Below are positions 7,819 through 16,773 of a DNA stretch of 64,000 nt, one piece after another. This DNA is from Tectiglobus sp965224045. Lineage in GTDB: Bacteria > Pseudomonadota > Alphaproteobacteria > Rhizobiales > Hyphomicrobiaceae. How positions within the stretch are numbered: position 1 is the first letter of the stretch; every line of letters starts with the position of its first letter. The notes beneath the pieces were generated by a model, which had not been told where the DNA came from, searched no databases, and saw only the letters and a program-made list of their open reading frames with translations. The DNA is taken from contig CBDCYD010000005.1 of the NCBI GenBank assembly GCA_965224045.1, forward strand, positions 434,001 through 498,000, written 5' to 3'. The translations under genes and the position numbers were made by a program.

Positions 7819-9636
7819 ATGTCGAATCCAAAGCCCGATTTCGATCCCAGCGCCTATATGGTCAAGAATCCGGACGAATTCGCCCGCAACATGCTTCGCC
7901 TCATCGAGGAAGGCAGCAAGGCGATGACCGAGATGATGACCCATACCGACCAGTCGCAGTCTCCGTTTTCGTCGGCCCAGGAGGTCGTCGAGGCCTCTCG
8001 CACGATCAGCGATATCTCGCAGCGCTGGCTGTCGGAACCGGCCAAGTTGGTGGAGGCCCAGACGGAGCTGATGCAGGGCTATGCCGAAGTCTGGAACACG
8101 ACGGTGCAACGCATGATGGGTCAGGAAACGGGCCCGGTCGCGGAACCCGAGGCCGGCGACAACCGCTTCAAGGACCCGGAATGGACCACAAATCCGTATT
8201 TTGACTATTGGAAGCAAATCTACCTGCTGACCGCCAGGTGGGCAGAAGAGCGCTTGGAACATACCCAGGGGCTTGATGACGAAGAGCGCCACAAGGCGAG
8301 GTTTCACTTGCGCCAGGTCACGAGCGCGCTTTCGCCGTCGAATTTCCCGGCCACCAATCCCGAGGTATTCCGCGAAACGCTTGCCTCCAACGGTCGCAAC
8401 CTCGTCGAGGGGATGACAAATCTCGTCAAGGATCTGGAAAAGTCGGACGACCTGCTGAAGATCAGCCAGACCGACGCCGAAGCCTTCGAGGTTGGCCGCA
8501 ATCTGGCCGTGACACCTGGTAAGGTCATCTATCAAAACGACATAATTCAGCTGATCCAGTATGCCCCGACGACCGAGAACGTGTATGCCACGCCGCTGTT
8601 GATCGTGCCGCCATGGATCAACAAGTTCTATATCCTCGACCTTACGCAGCAAAAGTCGTTCATCCGCTACGTTGTCGAACAAGGCTTCACCGTGTTCGTG
8701 ATATCGTGGGTCAACCCGGATGCCCGCCTCGCCGGCAAAACCTTCGAGGATTACATGCAGGAAGGCATCCTTTCGGCCGCGGCTGCTGTCCAGCGCGAGA
8801 CGGGCGAGGCTCAATGCAATATCCTTGGTTATTGCGTTGGCGGAACGCTCTTGGCCGCCACGTTGGCCTATCTCGCGCGCCGCGGCGATGAGCCGTTCAG
8901 CTCGGCCACGTTCCTGACGACCCAAATTGATTTTACCAAAGCCGGCGACCTCAAGGTCTTCATCGACGAAGGCCAGCTTCGTTCACTCGAAGCAATGATG
9001 AAGGAACGTGGCTATCTCGACGGCTCGCGCATGGCCAACGTCTTCAACATGCTGCGCCCGCGCGACCTGATCTGGCCGTACATCATTAACAACTACATGC
9101 TGGGCAAGAAGCCGTTCCCGTTCGATCTCTTGTTCTGGAACCAGGATTCGACACGCCTGCCCGCCGCCAACCACGAGTTCTATCTGCGCGCCTTCTATCA
9201 CGACAACTTGTTGGCCAAGGGACAGATGGCGCTGTGCGGCGTCGACCTCGACATGACCAAGGTCACCGTCCCGGTCTACGAATTGGCTGCTCGTGAAGAC
9301 CACATTGCGCCGGCTGAATCGGTACTCAAGGGTGCTAAGCTGTTCAGTGGACCGGTCGAGTATGTACTTGCCGGCTCCGGCCACATTGCCGGCGTCATCA
9401 ACCCGCCGAGCAAGGAACGCGTCAAGTACCAATACTGGACAAACCCCGACGGCCTCAAGGCAGACAGCATCGAAAACTGGCTCAAGACGGCAACGGAAAC
9501 GCCCGGCTCATGGTGGGGCCATTGGACGAATTGGCTCGCGGGACACTCCGGCGACCAGATCCCTGCACGCGAACCCGGAAAGGCTTCCGGCGTCATCGAG
9601 GATGCACCAGGTTCCTACGTCAAGATCAGGACCTAG
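7819..9636 (+). CDS. phaC: class I poly(3-hydroxyalkanoate) synthase
   Basis: A 605-aa class I PHA synthase that polymerises 3-hydroxyacyl-CoA on granule surfaces. The N-terminal domain (to about residue 230) is followed by the alpha/beta-hydrolase catalytic domain. The lipase-like box is GYCVGGT with nucleophile Cys339; Asp494 (AAREDHIAP) and His522 (SGHIAGVINPP) complete the triad, with the 28-residue Asp–His spacing seen in the Cupriavidus enzyme. The ATG at 7819 is preferred over the in-frame GTG at 7807; neither has a strong ribosome site. It stands alone: no phaA, phaB or phasin is adjacent, although the nearby CoA-transferase could serve mobilised polymer. It converges on metY. Confidence 0.95.
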   Translation: MSNPKPDFDPSAYMVKNPDEFARNMLRLIEEGSKAMTEMMTHTDQSQSPFSSAQEVVEASRTISDISQRWLSEPAKLVEAQTELMQGYAEVWNTTVQRMMGQETGPVAEPEAGDNRFKDPEWTTNPYFDYWKQIYLLTARWAEERLEHTQGLDDEERHKARFHLRQVTSALSPSNFPATNPEVFRETLASNGRNLVEGMTNLVKDLEKSDDLLKISQTDAEAFEVGRNLAVTPGKVIYQNDIIQLIQYAPTTENVYATPLLIVPPWINKFYILDLTQQKSFIRYVVEQGFTVFVISWVNPDARLAGKTFEDYMQEGILSAAAAVQRETGEAQCNILGYCVGGTLLAATLAYLARRGDEPFSSATFLTTQIDFTKAGDLKVFIDEGQLRSLEAMMKERGYLDGSRMANVFNMLRPRDLIWPYIINNYMLGKKPFPFDLLFWNQDSTRLPAANHEFYLRAFYHDNLLAKGQMALCGVDLDMTKVTVPVYELAAREDHIAPAESVLKGAKLFSGPVEYVLAGSGHIAGVINPPSKERVKYQYWTNPDGLKADSIENWLKTATETPGSWWGHWTNWLAGHSGDQIPAREPGKASGVIEDAPGSYVKIRT

Positions 9637-9768
9637 CAGACGCAGAACATCGGCAAACAAAACCCCGCAAGCCCCGGCGACTTTGATGATTGTCCGGTCT
9701 TCGAACAGAAACGTCGAAGCGTCAGCCTCGGCGTTTCCAATTTCGCCTTTCCGCCGGCCGCTGGCGCG

Positions 9769-11076
9769 CTAAGCCGATACCGCCTCCAAAGCCTGCGCAA
9801 TGTCCGCAATGATGTCGTCCTTGTCTTCGATCCCGATCGACAGGCGCACCACGTCGGGGCCGGCGCCAGCGGCAATGCGCTGCTCGTCGGTCAGCTGCCG
9901 GTGCGTCGTCGAAGCCGGGTGAATGACCAGACTGCGCGTATCCCCGATGTTGGCAAGATGGCTGAACATATTGAGGTTTCCAACAAAATCGACGCCCGCG
10001 TCGTAACCGCCTTTGAGGCCGAACGTGAACACCGACCCGGCCCCCTTGGGACAGATTTTCCTGTGCAACGAATGATACGGGTCATCGGGCAGTCCCGGAT
10101 AGCTCACCCACGAAACCTTGTCGTGCGTACTAAGGAACTCTGCCACCGCCTGCGCATTTTCGCAGTGCCGTGCCATGCGCAACGGCAACGTCTCGCAGCC
10201 GGTGAGAATGAGGAACGAATTCATCGGCGAGATTGCCGGGCCAAGATCCCGCAGTCCCATCACCCGGCAGGCAATTGCAAATCCGAAGTTCCCAAACGTT
10301 TCGGCCAGCTTCATGCCGTTGTACGACGGATTGGGCTCGACCAGTGTCTTGTACTGGTGCTTGGACTCGAGCCAGTTGAACGTTCCGCAGTCGACGATCA
10401 ATCCGCCGATGGAATTGCCATGCCCGCCGATGAACTTGGTCAGAGAATGAACAACGATGTCGGCGCCGAAATCCACCGGCCGGCAGAGATAGGGCGAAGC
10501 CATGGTGTTGTCGACAATCAGTGGCACGCCGGCCTTCTTGGCCACCGCGGAAATCGCTTCGATGTCGACGATCACACCACCCGGATTGGCAATGCTTTCG
10601 ATGAAGATCGCCCGCGTCTTGTCCGTGACGGCCGCTTCGAAACTCGCCGGATCCGTCGAGTCGGCCCACGCCACGTTCCATCCGAACTTTTTATAGGCGT
10701 GATTGAACTGATTGACCGAGCCACCGTAAAGCTGGCGACCGGAAATGAACTCATCGCCATGTTCCAAGAGCGTATGAAAGACGATGAACTCGGCAGCATG
10801 GCCGGACGCGACAGCCAGCGCCGCCGTACCGCCTTCCAAGGCGGCAACGCGCGCTTCCAGGACGGCCTGCGTAGGGTTCATGATCCGCGTATAGATATTG
10901 CCGAACGCTTCCAACCCGAACAGGGCTGCCGCATGATCGGCATCGTCGAACACAAACGAAGTTGTTTGATAAATCGGAGTAGCGCGTGCGCCGGTCGATG
11001 GATCGGGCGAAGCGCCGGCGTGCACGGCAAGCGTGTCGAATTTCGGTTGAGGGATATTCGTGCCGTCGGACATCAT
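9769..11076 (-). CDS. metY: O-acetylhomoserine sulfhydrylase
   Basis: A 435-aa Cys/Met-metabolism PLP enzyme converting O-acetylhomoserine plus sulfide to homocysteine. Family hallmarks are the early HAG segment, YTRIMNPT, the block ASGHAAE, and the PLP lysine in VHSLTKFIGGHG. Length of about 435 residues separates MetY from the shorter MetB/MetC/MetZ enzymes (about 390–400). The start at 11076 (tandem ATG with 11073) has GGAGA just upstream; the longer frame from 11085 lacks a ribosome site. Its leader is long (see the intergenic entry) but shows no SAM riboswitch that I can recognise. Convergent with phaC. Confidence 0.92.
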   Translation of the reverse strand: MMSDGTNIPQPKFDTLAVHAGASPDPSTGARATPIYQTTSFVFDDADHAAALFGLEAFGNIYTRIMNPTQAVLEARVAALEGGTAALAVASGHAAEFIVFHTLLEHGDEFISGRQLYGGSVNQFNHAYKKFGWNVAWADSTDPASFEAAVTDKTRAIFIESIANPGGVIVDIEAISAVAKKAGVPLIVDNTMASPYLCRPVDFGADIVVHSLTKFIGGHGNSIGGLIVDCGTFNWLESKHQYKTLVEPNPSYNGMKLAETFGNFGFAIACRVMGLRDLGPAISPMNSFLILTGCETLPLRMARHCENAQAVAEFLSTHDKVSWVSYPGLPDDPYHSLHRKICPKGAGSVFTFGLKGGYDAGVDFVGNLNMFSHLANIGDTRSLVIHPASTTHRQLTDEQRIAAGAGPDVVRLSIGIEDKDDIIADIAQALEAVSA

Positions 11077-11427
11077 CGTCTCCAATCAATACTTCGGGTC
11101 TCGGCCGTATGCTCTAGACGCGATACCAGCCATCGAGTCAATGTCGCCATTGTCCCCTTGCGACGCGAGTGGAAGGACCTTTTCCCCTTGCGCCAGCCCG
11201 TCGAACAAAAAGGCAATACAGCGTCCCGGTCGAGGTCTTGGTCGCGGTCCACGATCAGGGCCCGTCATCGCAAATGGGATCAAGTGGACAGGACAGTGTT
11301 TTTCCGGCGTTTGATGTACGTCAAATGCGCTAAAATCCAGCCTCGCAATACTGTTGCGCATTTTTGACAGATGCAGAACCTGACGACTTGCTGTATTTCG
11401 GAACGGTCAACCAGGGGGAGACAAACA
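11077..11427. other. divergent regulatory region metY / glycine-zipper gene
   Basis: A 351-bp non-coding region. On the metY side it contains a 13-bp direct repeat TTNTCCCCTTGCG at 11150–11162 and 11180–11192, exactly 30 bp apart, which could be a tandem operator. On the other side it holds the FNR/FixK-type box and -10 described separately. I checked the minus strand for SAM-II or SAH aptamer core sequences and did not find one. Confidence 0.55.
11311..11352 (+). promoter_or_regulatory. FNR/FixK-type box with correctly placed -10
   Basis: TTGATGTACGTCAA at 11311–11324 fits the TTGA-N6-TCAA consensus of FNR/FixK/FnrL regulators (one mismatch to TTGAT-N4-ATCAA). A -10-like AATACT lies at 11347–11352. 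If transcription starts near 11359, the box is centred at -41.5, the class II activator position. The downstream gene is the glycine-zipper ORF, ATG at 11428, giving a leader of about 70 nt. Confidence 0.6.
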
Positions 11428-11715
11428 ATGGATCCAATTCAACTTTTGAGCGGCGGCATTGGCGGCCTTGTCGGTGGCAACGTCTTCGGCAAGATCCTCG
11501 GCGGCGAGAAAGTCGGCATGGCTTCTGGCTCGCTGATCGGTATTATTGGTGGCATTGCCGGCCAGTATTTCCTGGGCCCCGAGATCGGCGGAATGATCGG
11601 AGCTGCGCTGAGCAATGGCCTCGATCCGATGACGATTGTCTCCAACCTAGCATCAGGCGCCGTCGGTGGCGGTGTCCTCGGCATCGTCTGGGGCATCATT
11701 CGCCGCTTCCTCTGA
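11428..11715 (+). CDS. small glycine-zipper membrane protein
   Basis: A 95-aa hydrophobic, glycine-rich protein. Two or three segments (about 9–25, 30–52 and 75–91) have repeated GxxxG spacing, as in glycine-zipper membrane proteins, and it ends Trp-Gly-Ile-Ile-Arg-Arg. No catalytic motif is visible. The ATG at 11428 has a strong AGGGGGAG about 9 nt upstream, so the 19-codon-longer frame from 11371 is rejected. The FNR-type box 110 bp upstream suggests low-oxygen induction. It converges on the peroxidase gene (10 bp between stops). Function unknown; it may form or stabilise a membrane assembly. Confidence 0.75.
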   Translation: MDPIQLLSGGIGGLVGGNVFGKILGGEKVGMASGSLIGIIGGIAGQYFLGPEIGGMIGAALSNGLDPMTIVSNLASGAVGGGVLGIVWGIIRRFL

Positions 11716-11725
11716 TCGCTGCGCG

Positions 11726-12757
11726 TCAGTCCGCAGAAAGCGACTTTAGGAATGCGATGATCCGCGCGCGGTCCTGCGCGTTCAGTTCGAGATCACGCAC
11801 GATGCTCGGCGCCAACGACCGGCGCCGAACAAACCCTCCGGCATAGTGCGCCAAAACCTCGTCCAGCGTCGCTTTCGACCCATCATGCATGTATGGCGCC
11901 GAAGACGTCAGACCACGCAAACCCGGCGTCTTGAAGCGCGGTGCAAGCGAACCCGAACCATCCACGGCACTGCGGCCAAGATCTGTCGTCTCAAGCCCGA
12001 TATCGTGAAAGCGGTCATCGCTGAACCGCCAGCTGCCGTGACACGACAGGCATCCCGCACGCCCGGTGAACAGCAGGAAACCGCGATAGGCCGCCACGCT
12101 CAGGGCACTGCGGTCACCCGCAATCCAGCGATCGAAAGCGGAAGGCGGCGACACCAGCGAGCGCTCGTACGAGGCAATCGCCGCCAATATGGTCTCGGCA
12201 CTCGCCTTACCGACCGAGGGATAGGCACGCAAAAACGCTGACCGCATCGCCGGATCGTCATTAAACAGCTTCACGCTCAGCGCCAGATTGCCGCCCATCT
12301 CGTTGGGATGCTCAATCGGCACCCGCGCCTGGGCTTCGAGCGTCGGCGCGCGGCCATCCCAATAGAGCCGCCGCGCCCAGGCCAGGTTCCAAAGCGACGG
12401 CGCATGACGCTTGAGCGGCTGACCATTGAGGCCGATCGGAAGGACGCGGCCGTCCGAAAACCCGAGCTTCGGATTGTGGCACGTCGCACACGAACGCTCC
12501 CCGTTTCCGGAAAGGCGCCGGTCAAAAAACAACTGTTCGCCAAGTTCAACCTTGCTGGCCGTCAGACGATTTCCTGCTGGCGCCGGAATTGTATCCAGGC
12601 GCACCGTTGCAGGTCGCGCAAAGATGCGTTGCCAGATCGGCGCCGGCGGCGGCACGAGGTCCGCACACTGCCCGAACCCGAACGTCACGGCGGCAAACAG
12701 CGTTGCCGTCAAAACAGTCGCAGACTTCTGATGCAGTATTAGGGTTGCAGTCGGCAT
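11726..12757 (-). CDS. di-haem cytochrome c peroxidase (CcpA/MauG family)
   Basis: A 343-aa periplasmic di-haem protein. An N-terminal signal-like segment (about 11–31) is followed by two c-type haem sites: Cys90-Ala-Thr-Cys93-His94 and Cys236-Leu-Ser-Cys239-His240. The spacing and the surrounding RLSGNGERSC and YMHDGS blocks are those of bacterial cytochrome c peroxidases, which reduce H2O2 with electrons from small c cytochromes; MauG-like maturases share the fold. The ATG at 12757 puts the signal peptide at the N-terminus, although the ribosome site is poor and an in-frame start at 12808 would add 17 charged residues. A hydrophobic small protein with an FNR-type promoter lies opposite. Confidence 0.88.
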   Translation of the reverse strand: MPTATLILHQKSATVLTATLFAAVTFGFGQCADLVPPPAPIWQRIFARPATVRLDTIPAPAGNRLTASKVELGEQLFFDRRLSGNGERSCATCHNPKLGFSDGRVLPIGLNGQPLKRHAPSLWNLAWARRLYWDGRAPTLEAQARVPIEHPNEMGGNLALSVKLFNDDPAMRSAFLRAYPSVGKASAETILAAIASYERSLVSPPSAFDRWIAGDRSALSVAAYRGFLLFTGRAGCLSCHGSWRFSDDRFHDIGLETTDLGRSAVDGSGSLAPRFKTPGLRGLTSSAPYMHDGSKATLDEVLAHYAGGFVRRRSLAPSIVRDLELNAQDRARIIAFLKSLSAD

Positions 12758-12918
12758 CGCCCATCGTCGGCTGTGGTCATCACAGAACTTGCGCTTCGGC
12801 CCCGCCACTCACGGAGCGTCACGGGTCGCCATGCCGAACCTGCGTCCGGCACGTCAGCACAATTGTCAATTCAACCGTGCTCACACGGCCGTGTCGTCCC
12901 GCGCTCTCGGCACTCTCA

Positions 12919-14544
12919 CTACTCGGTCACGTAGCCCATATCCTGATCGCGCCGCGACAATGCGGCATCTCGGTCTCCTGGTCGCCCGACTCCGCCTCCT
13001 CCAGGTGTGCGCAGCTCGATCCGCTGCCCATCCTTCAACACGACATTGCGGCGGTGGTCTATGATGCCGCCATCGATCCGCACCTCGCCGCGCATCCCTT
13101 CTTTCCCGCCATTGATCCCTACCGCGGGAAAGCGACAACGCTCCGCCATGAAGATCATACCGACCGGGGTTGCCGACTTGACCTCGAGGTTGATCACTTG
13201 CCCCAGCCCGCCGCGGTGGCACCCCGCACCGCCGCTGTCCGGGCGCAATTCCTTGCGATGCACGAACAGCGCGCTCTCACGCTCAATCAGCTCGATCGGA
13301 ACGTTCGACACGTTGCTCGGCCAGGCATAGGTACTCTGCCCGTCACTCCCCGCCGTCGCCCCCATACCGCCATTGAAGAACAACACCGACGCGTAAGTGG
13401 ATCCATCCTCGCGCACGCCGGTCTGGATGATCGACCACAGCGGTGATCCTGAAGCCGCCATCAGGCGTTCCGGCATGATCGGCGCCAGCGCTCCGAACAC
13501 CACTACCGGCAGGTAATGACCGGTCGCCATCCGCCCCCCGACCGCTGCGGGAAACTTCGGGTTGACGATCGAGCCCTCGGGCGCTTCTACCGTCAAGCAC
13601 CTGAAGATCCCCTCGTTGTTCGGCAGATCTGGCAGTAGTGCACATTTCAACGCGTAGGCAGACATCGCAAACGTGTAGGTCATCGTACAATTGATTGCAT
13701 AGTCGATCTGGTCGGATGTTCCGCCATAGTCGATGTGCACACGGTCATCGCAAATCGTCAGAGCGATGTTGTAGGTAACGGGCTCTTCGATGCCATCCGT
13801 CTGCATTTCGTAGGTATATGTCCCATCCGGCAGCGCTGCGATTGCCTCGCGCATGGCGCCCTCGCAACGCCCCATGATTTCACCGCCGAATGCAACGAAA
13901 TCCGGCAATCCATATTCCTCGAGGAGCTCGCAAACACGCTGCTCGATGAGGTCGAGACCGGTGACCTGTGCCCAGACATCACCCTCCGTCTGATCGGGTG
14001 TGCGTACCGCAGCACGCAGAAGGGTGAAAAACGTCTGGTCCGGCTCACCTGCACGGATCATTTTCATCGGTGGGATGTGAAATCCCTCCTCGAAGACTTC
14101 GCGCGCTTCAACCGAGCGCACTTTCCCGCCGATATCCGGTGCATGTGCCGTCGAGGCTGCAAACGCAACGATCCGGCCCTTGTGGAATATTGGTTTTGCC
14201 ACCGTGATGTCATTGAGATGTCCGGTCGCAATCCACGGCGTGTTGGTTACCAGGATGTCGCCCGGCTGCATGTGTTCCTTGCCGATCTCTGCGATGAACG
14301 ATTTCACCGATACCGGCAACGTTCCAATGAAAGACGGGATACTCTCTGTATTCTGCGCCAGCGAGCAGCCGTCGGCATCGGTCACGACGCATGCAAAGTC
14401 ATTCGACTCGTTGACCAGCGTGGAAAACGAAGTCCGCCGCAACGCCTTGGCGGCTTCGTCGACCGTCGAGATGAGGCGTCTCCAGAGCACCTCGAGCGTC
14501 ACGGCGTCGAACTGGAGTTCCTTGCCGTTTGCCTGATCTTGCAT
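12919..14544 (-). CDS. hyuB: hydantoinase B / oxoprolinase B family protein
   Basis: A 541-aa HyuB-family subunit. The N-terminal block resembles other HyuB proteins (LEVLWRRL, then LAQNTESIP), and the metal-binding residues are His109 and Asp112 in GHLND plus His134 and Asp137 in HAPDIGG. The C-terminal GSGGAGCHRGGLG and TPGGGGVG motifs are present. With the HyuA subunit encoded immediately upstream (11-bp gap) it should form a heteromeric ATP-dependent enzyme. Family members open hydantoin or 5-oxoproline rings or carboxylate ketones; an acetone or acetophenone carboxylase would need extra subunits not seen here. Substrate unknown. Last gene of the 21.7–12.9 kb minus-strand set. Confidence 0.88.
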   Translation of the reverse strand: MQDQANGKELQFDAVTLEVLWRRLISTVDEAAKALRRTSFSTLVNESNDFACVVTDADGCSLAQNTESIPSFIGTLPVSVKSFIAEIGKEHMQPGDILVTNTPWIATGHLNDITVAKPIFHKGRIVAFAASTAHAPDIGGKVRSVEAREVFEEGFHIPPMKMIRAGEPDQTFFTLLRAAVRTPDQTEGDVWAQVTGLDLIEQRVCELLEEYGLPDFVAFGGEIMGRCEGAMREAIAALPDGTYTYEMQTDGIEEPVTYNIALTICDDRVHIDYGGTSDQIDYAINCTMTYTFAMSAYALKCALLPDLPNNEGIFRCLTVEAPEGSIVNPKFPAAVGGRMATGHYLPVVVFGALAPIMPERLMAASGSPLWSIIQTGVREDGSTYASVLFFNGGMGATAGSDGQSTYAWPSNVSNVPIELIERESALFVHRKELRPDSGGAGCHRGGLGQVINLEVKSATPVGMIFMAERCRFPAVGINGGKEGMRGEVRIDGGIIDHRRNVVLKDGQRIELRTPGGGGVGRPGDRDAALSRRDQDMGYVTE

Positions 14545-14555
14545 CGTCTGCCTCC

Positions 14556-16634
14556 TTACACGACGTCGACGCGGATATTACCGTCGCTCAACACCGTAAA
14601 CGCACCTTCCGGGCCGACGATCAAAGTTGATTCCGGCTCCTCGACAATTGCCGGGCCCGACATCGATGCACCAGACGGCAAGCCACGGCGGTCATAGACC
14701 TGAGTGTCGACGAACCCGTCAGCTTCGGGAAAAAACGCATGTCGCCTCCCCTTTTTGGCGTCACCTTCACCGGATTGCGTGCCCGCTCCGCCCTGGAACC
14801 GCTCGTCCAGGTCAAGCGTCAACGAAACCCGCGCATTGATGATCTCGACTTCAGATGCCGGCGGGGTCCGGGTGAATGCGGCAACATAACTGGACCTGAA
14901 CGCCTCCATGAGGTCATCCCGGCTGTCGGGCGAATAGGGCCCGTCCGGTAGCTCGACGACGAGTTCGAAAGCCTGCCCTCGATAGCGAATGTCAGCCGCG
15001 CGACGCGCGATCGCCGCCCCGGCATCGAGGCCGGTCGCCTTGAGCACCCCGCGCGCATCGTCCGTCATCCGCATGAACAGCGCCTCGAGCCCGGGCCAGT
15101 CCATTTCCGAGATTTCCTGCGCGACGGTCGCCACGCGATCGACCCGCGCCGGCGCGATCAACAACCCGAGCGCCGAAGCAACACCAGCCGACGGCGGCAC
15201 AATCAGACGTTTTAGCCCAAGCTTTTTGGCCACGTAGTAACCGTGCAGCGGCCCGCCACCGCCGGTGGCAAGCAGGTTGTAGATGCGCGGGTCCTTGCCA
15301 TGCTCGGCAATGTGCACACGCGCGGCATTGGCCATGCTTTCGTTGACCACCTCATGGATGCCCCAGGCCAGCCGCGCCGTCTCGAGCGACGTTTGCCGGG
15401 CCAGCGGCGACAGGCTCTCGCTCGCCAGGCCGTGATCCACATCGATCGTACCGCCTGCGAAAAAGCCCGGATTGAGAAAGCCGAGAATCAGGTTCGCATC
15501 GGTAACGGTCGGCGCCTTGCCGCCACGCCCGTAACAGGCCGGTCCGGGTTCGGACCCAGCGCTCATCGGTCCGACCTTGAGCAATCCGATGTTGTCGACG
15601 TGCGCGATCGATCCACCACCGGCGCCGATCTCGATCAATTCCAGAGTCGATATCTTGAGCGGCAGCCCGCTGCCCTCGATGAACCGTTTGGCGCGCGCAG
15701 CCTCGAACGTGTAGGCGATCTTCGGGGCGCCATCGTCGACGACGCTGAGCTTCGCCGTTGTCCCGCCCATGTCGAATGCGAGCACGTGCTTACCACCCGC
15801 TTCGCCGGCCAGGTAAGCAGCCGCCAATGCCCCTGCAGCCGGACCCGATTCCAAGAGCTGCACTGGCGCACGCTTTGCTTCGTCGACGTTGGTCAGCCCG
15901 CCGTTCGACAGCATCATCAAGAGTTGCGCCGAAATATCGGCAGCACGCAGCTTGTCGGAGAGCGTACCGAGATATCGCTCTGCGAGGGGCTTGATGTAGG
16001 CATTGCATGCCGTCGTCGAGGTTCGCTCGTATTCCCTGATTTCAGGCGCCACATCGATCGAACTGCTGACAGGAATATCTGGAAACGCCTCCTTTAGCAG
16101 CGCAACCGCACGCCGCTCATGATCGCCATTGGCATAGGAATGAAGAAACACGACAGCAAACGCCGCGGCGCCGGCATCGCGAAGGGCGTGGGCTGCACCG
16201 AGCAGCTCGTTTTCATCCAGCGGTGCCACGATACGGCCGGCAGCATCAATGCGCTCGGTGACATCCTTGCGCATATTTCGCACAATTAGCGGCTCCGGCT
16301 TCTGGATCCTGAGATCGTAGAGTTCGTACTTACGCTCGCGCCCGATTTCGAGAATGTCTCGAAACCCTTTGGTCGTCAGGAGACCGACCTTCGCGCCCCG
16401 CCGTTCGATCAATGCATTGGTGAACAGCGTCGTCGCATGAACCACCCGTGAGATCGCGTTCGGCCCGATGGCATGTGTCGACAGCAGATGATCGATACCG
16501 GCCATCACGCCAACCGTCGGATCGTCCGGTGTCGTCAGTTGCTTGTGACTGAACTGCACGCCGTCCTGACTGTCATAGAGAACGAGATCGGTAAATGTGC
16601 CGCCGATGTCGATGCCGAGCCCGTAACGTTTCAC
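14556..16634 (-). CDS. hyuA: hydantoinase A / oxoprolinase A family protein
   Basis: A 692-aa ASKHA-fold ATP-dependent subunit. The N-terminal phosphate-binding loop reads GIDIGGTFTDLVLYD (residues 7–21), and the second nucleotide motif AFDMGGTTAKLSV lies near residue 290. The GTG at 16634 is preferred: it places the loop at the N-terminus, follows GGGGATC about 10 nt upstream, and avoids an unlikely Cys/Arg-rich extension from 16703. It partners the HyuB encoded 11 bp downstream. ATP is used to phosphorylate or activate an amide or enol oxygen before ring opening. It lies 139 bp downstream of the fused HyuA-HyuB gene, and the paralogy suggests related but different substrates. Confidence 0.88.
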   Translation of the reverse strand: MKRYGLGIDIGGTFTDLVLYDSQDGVQFSHKQLTTPDDPTVGVMAGIDHLLSTHAIGPNAISRVVHATTLFTNALIERRGAKVGLLTTKGFRDILEIGRERKYELYDLRIQKPEPLIVRNMRKDVTERIDAAGRIVAPLDENELLGAAHALRDAGAAAFAVVFLHSYANGDHERRAVALLKEAFPDIPVSSSIDVAPEIREYERTSTTACNAYIKPLAERYLGTLSDKLRAADISAQLLMMLSNGGLTNVDEAKRAPVQLLESGPAAGALAAAYLAGEAGGKHVLAFDMGGTTAKLSVVDDGAPKIAYTFEAARAKRFIEGSGLPLKISTLELIEIGAGGGSIAHVDNIGLLKVGPMSAGSEPGPACYGRGGKAPTVTDANLILGFLNPGFFAGGTIDVDHGLASESLSPLARQTSLETARLAWGIHEVVNESMANAARVHIAEHGKDPRIYNLLATGGGGPLHGYYVAKKLGLKRLIVPPSAGVASALGLLIAPARVDRVATVAQEISEMDWPGLEALFMRMTDDARGVLKATGLDAGAAIARRAADIRYRGQAFELVVELPDGPYSPDSRDDLMEAFRSSYVAAFTRTPPASEVEIINARVSLTLDLDERFQGGAGTQSGEGDAKKGRRHAFFPEADGFVDTQVYDRRGLPSGASMSGPAIVEEPESTLIVGPEGAFTVLSDGNIRVDVV

Positions 16635-16773
16635 GTCCAAAGATCCCCGATTATTAAGTCTGCACCTGCATCCGCTCCTGATCAATCGGACGGTGCAACA
16701 CACGTCGCGTCAAGCGCCGGCCTTGGTCAATAGCATCGCCGATCCTGCAAGGATCACCGGAAACACGAAGCCA

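Noticed and set aside
7795..8925. 376-codon minus-strand frame inside phaC
   Set aside because: phaC is unambiguous with a full catalytic triad; the antisense frame has no support.
11077..11300. SAM-II or SAH riboswitch upstream of metY
   Set aside because: The leader is long enough, but I could not find the conserved core sequences or pseudoknot pairing of either class on the minus strand.
9901..11367. Long plus-strand reading frame antisense to metY (about 488 codons)
   Set aside because: It mirrors metY, has no domain or ribosome site, and is a typical high-GC antisense frame.
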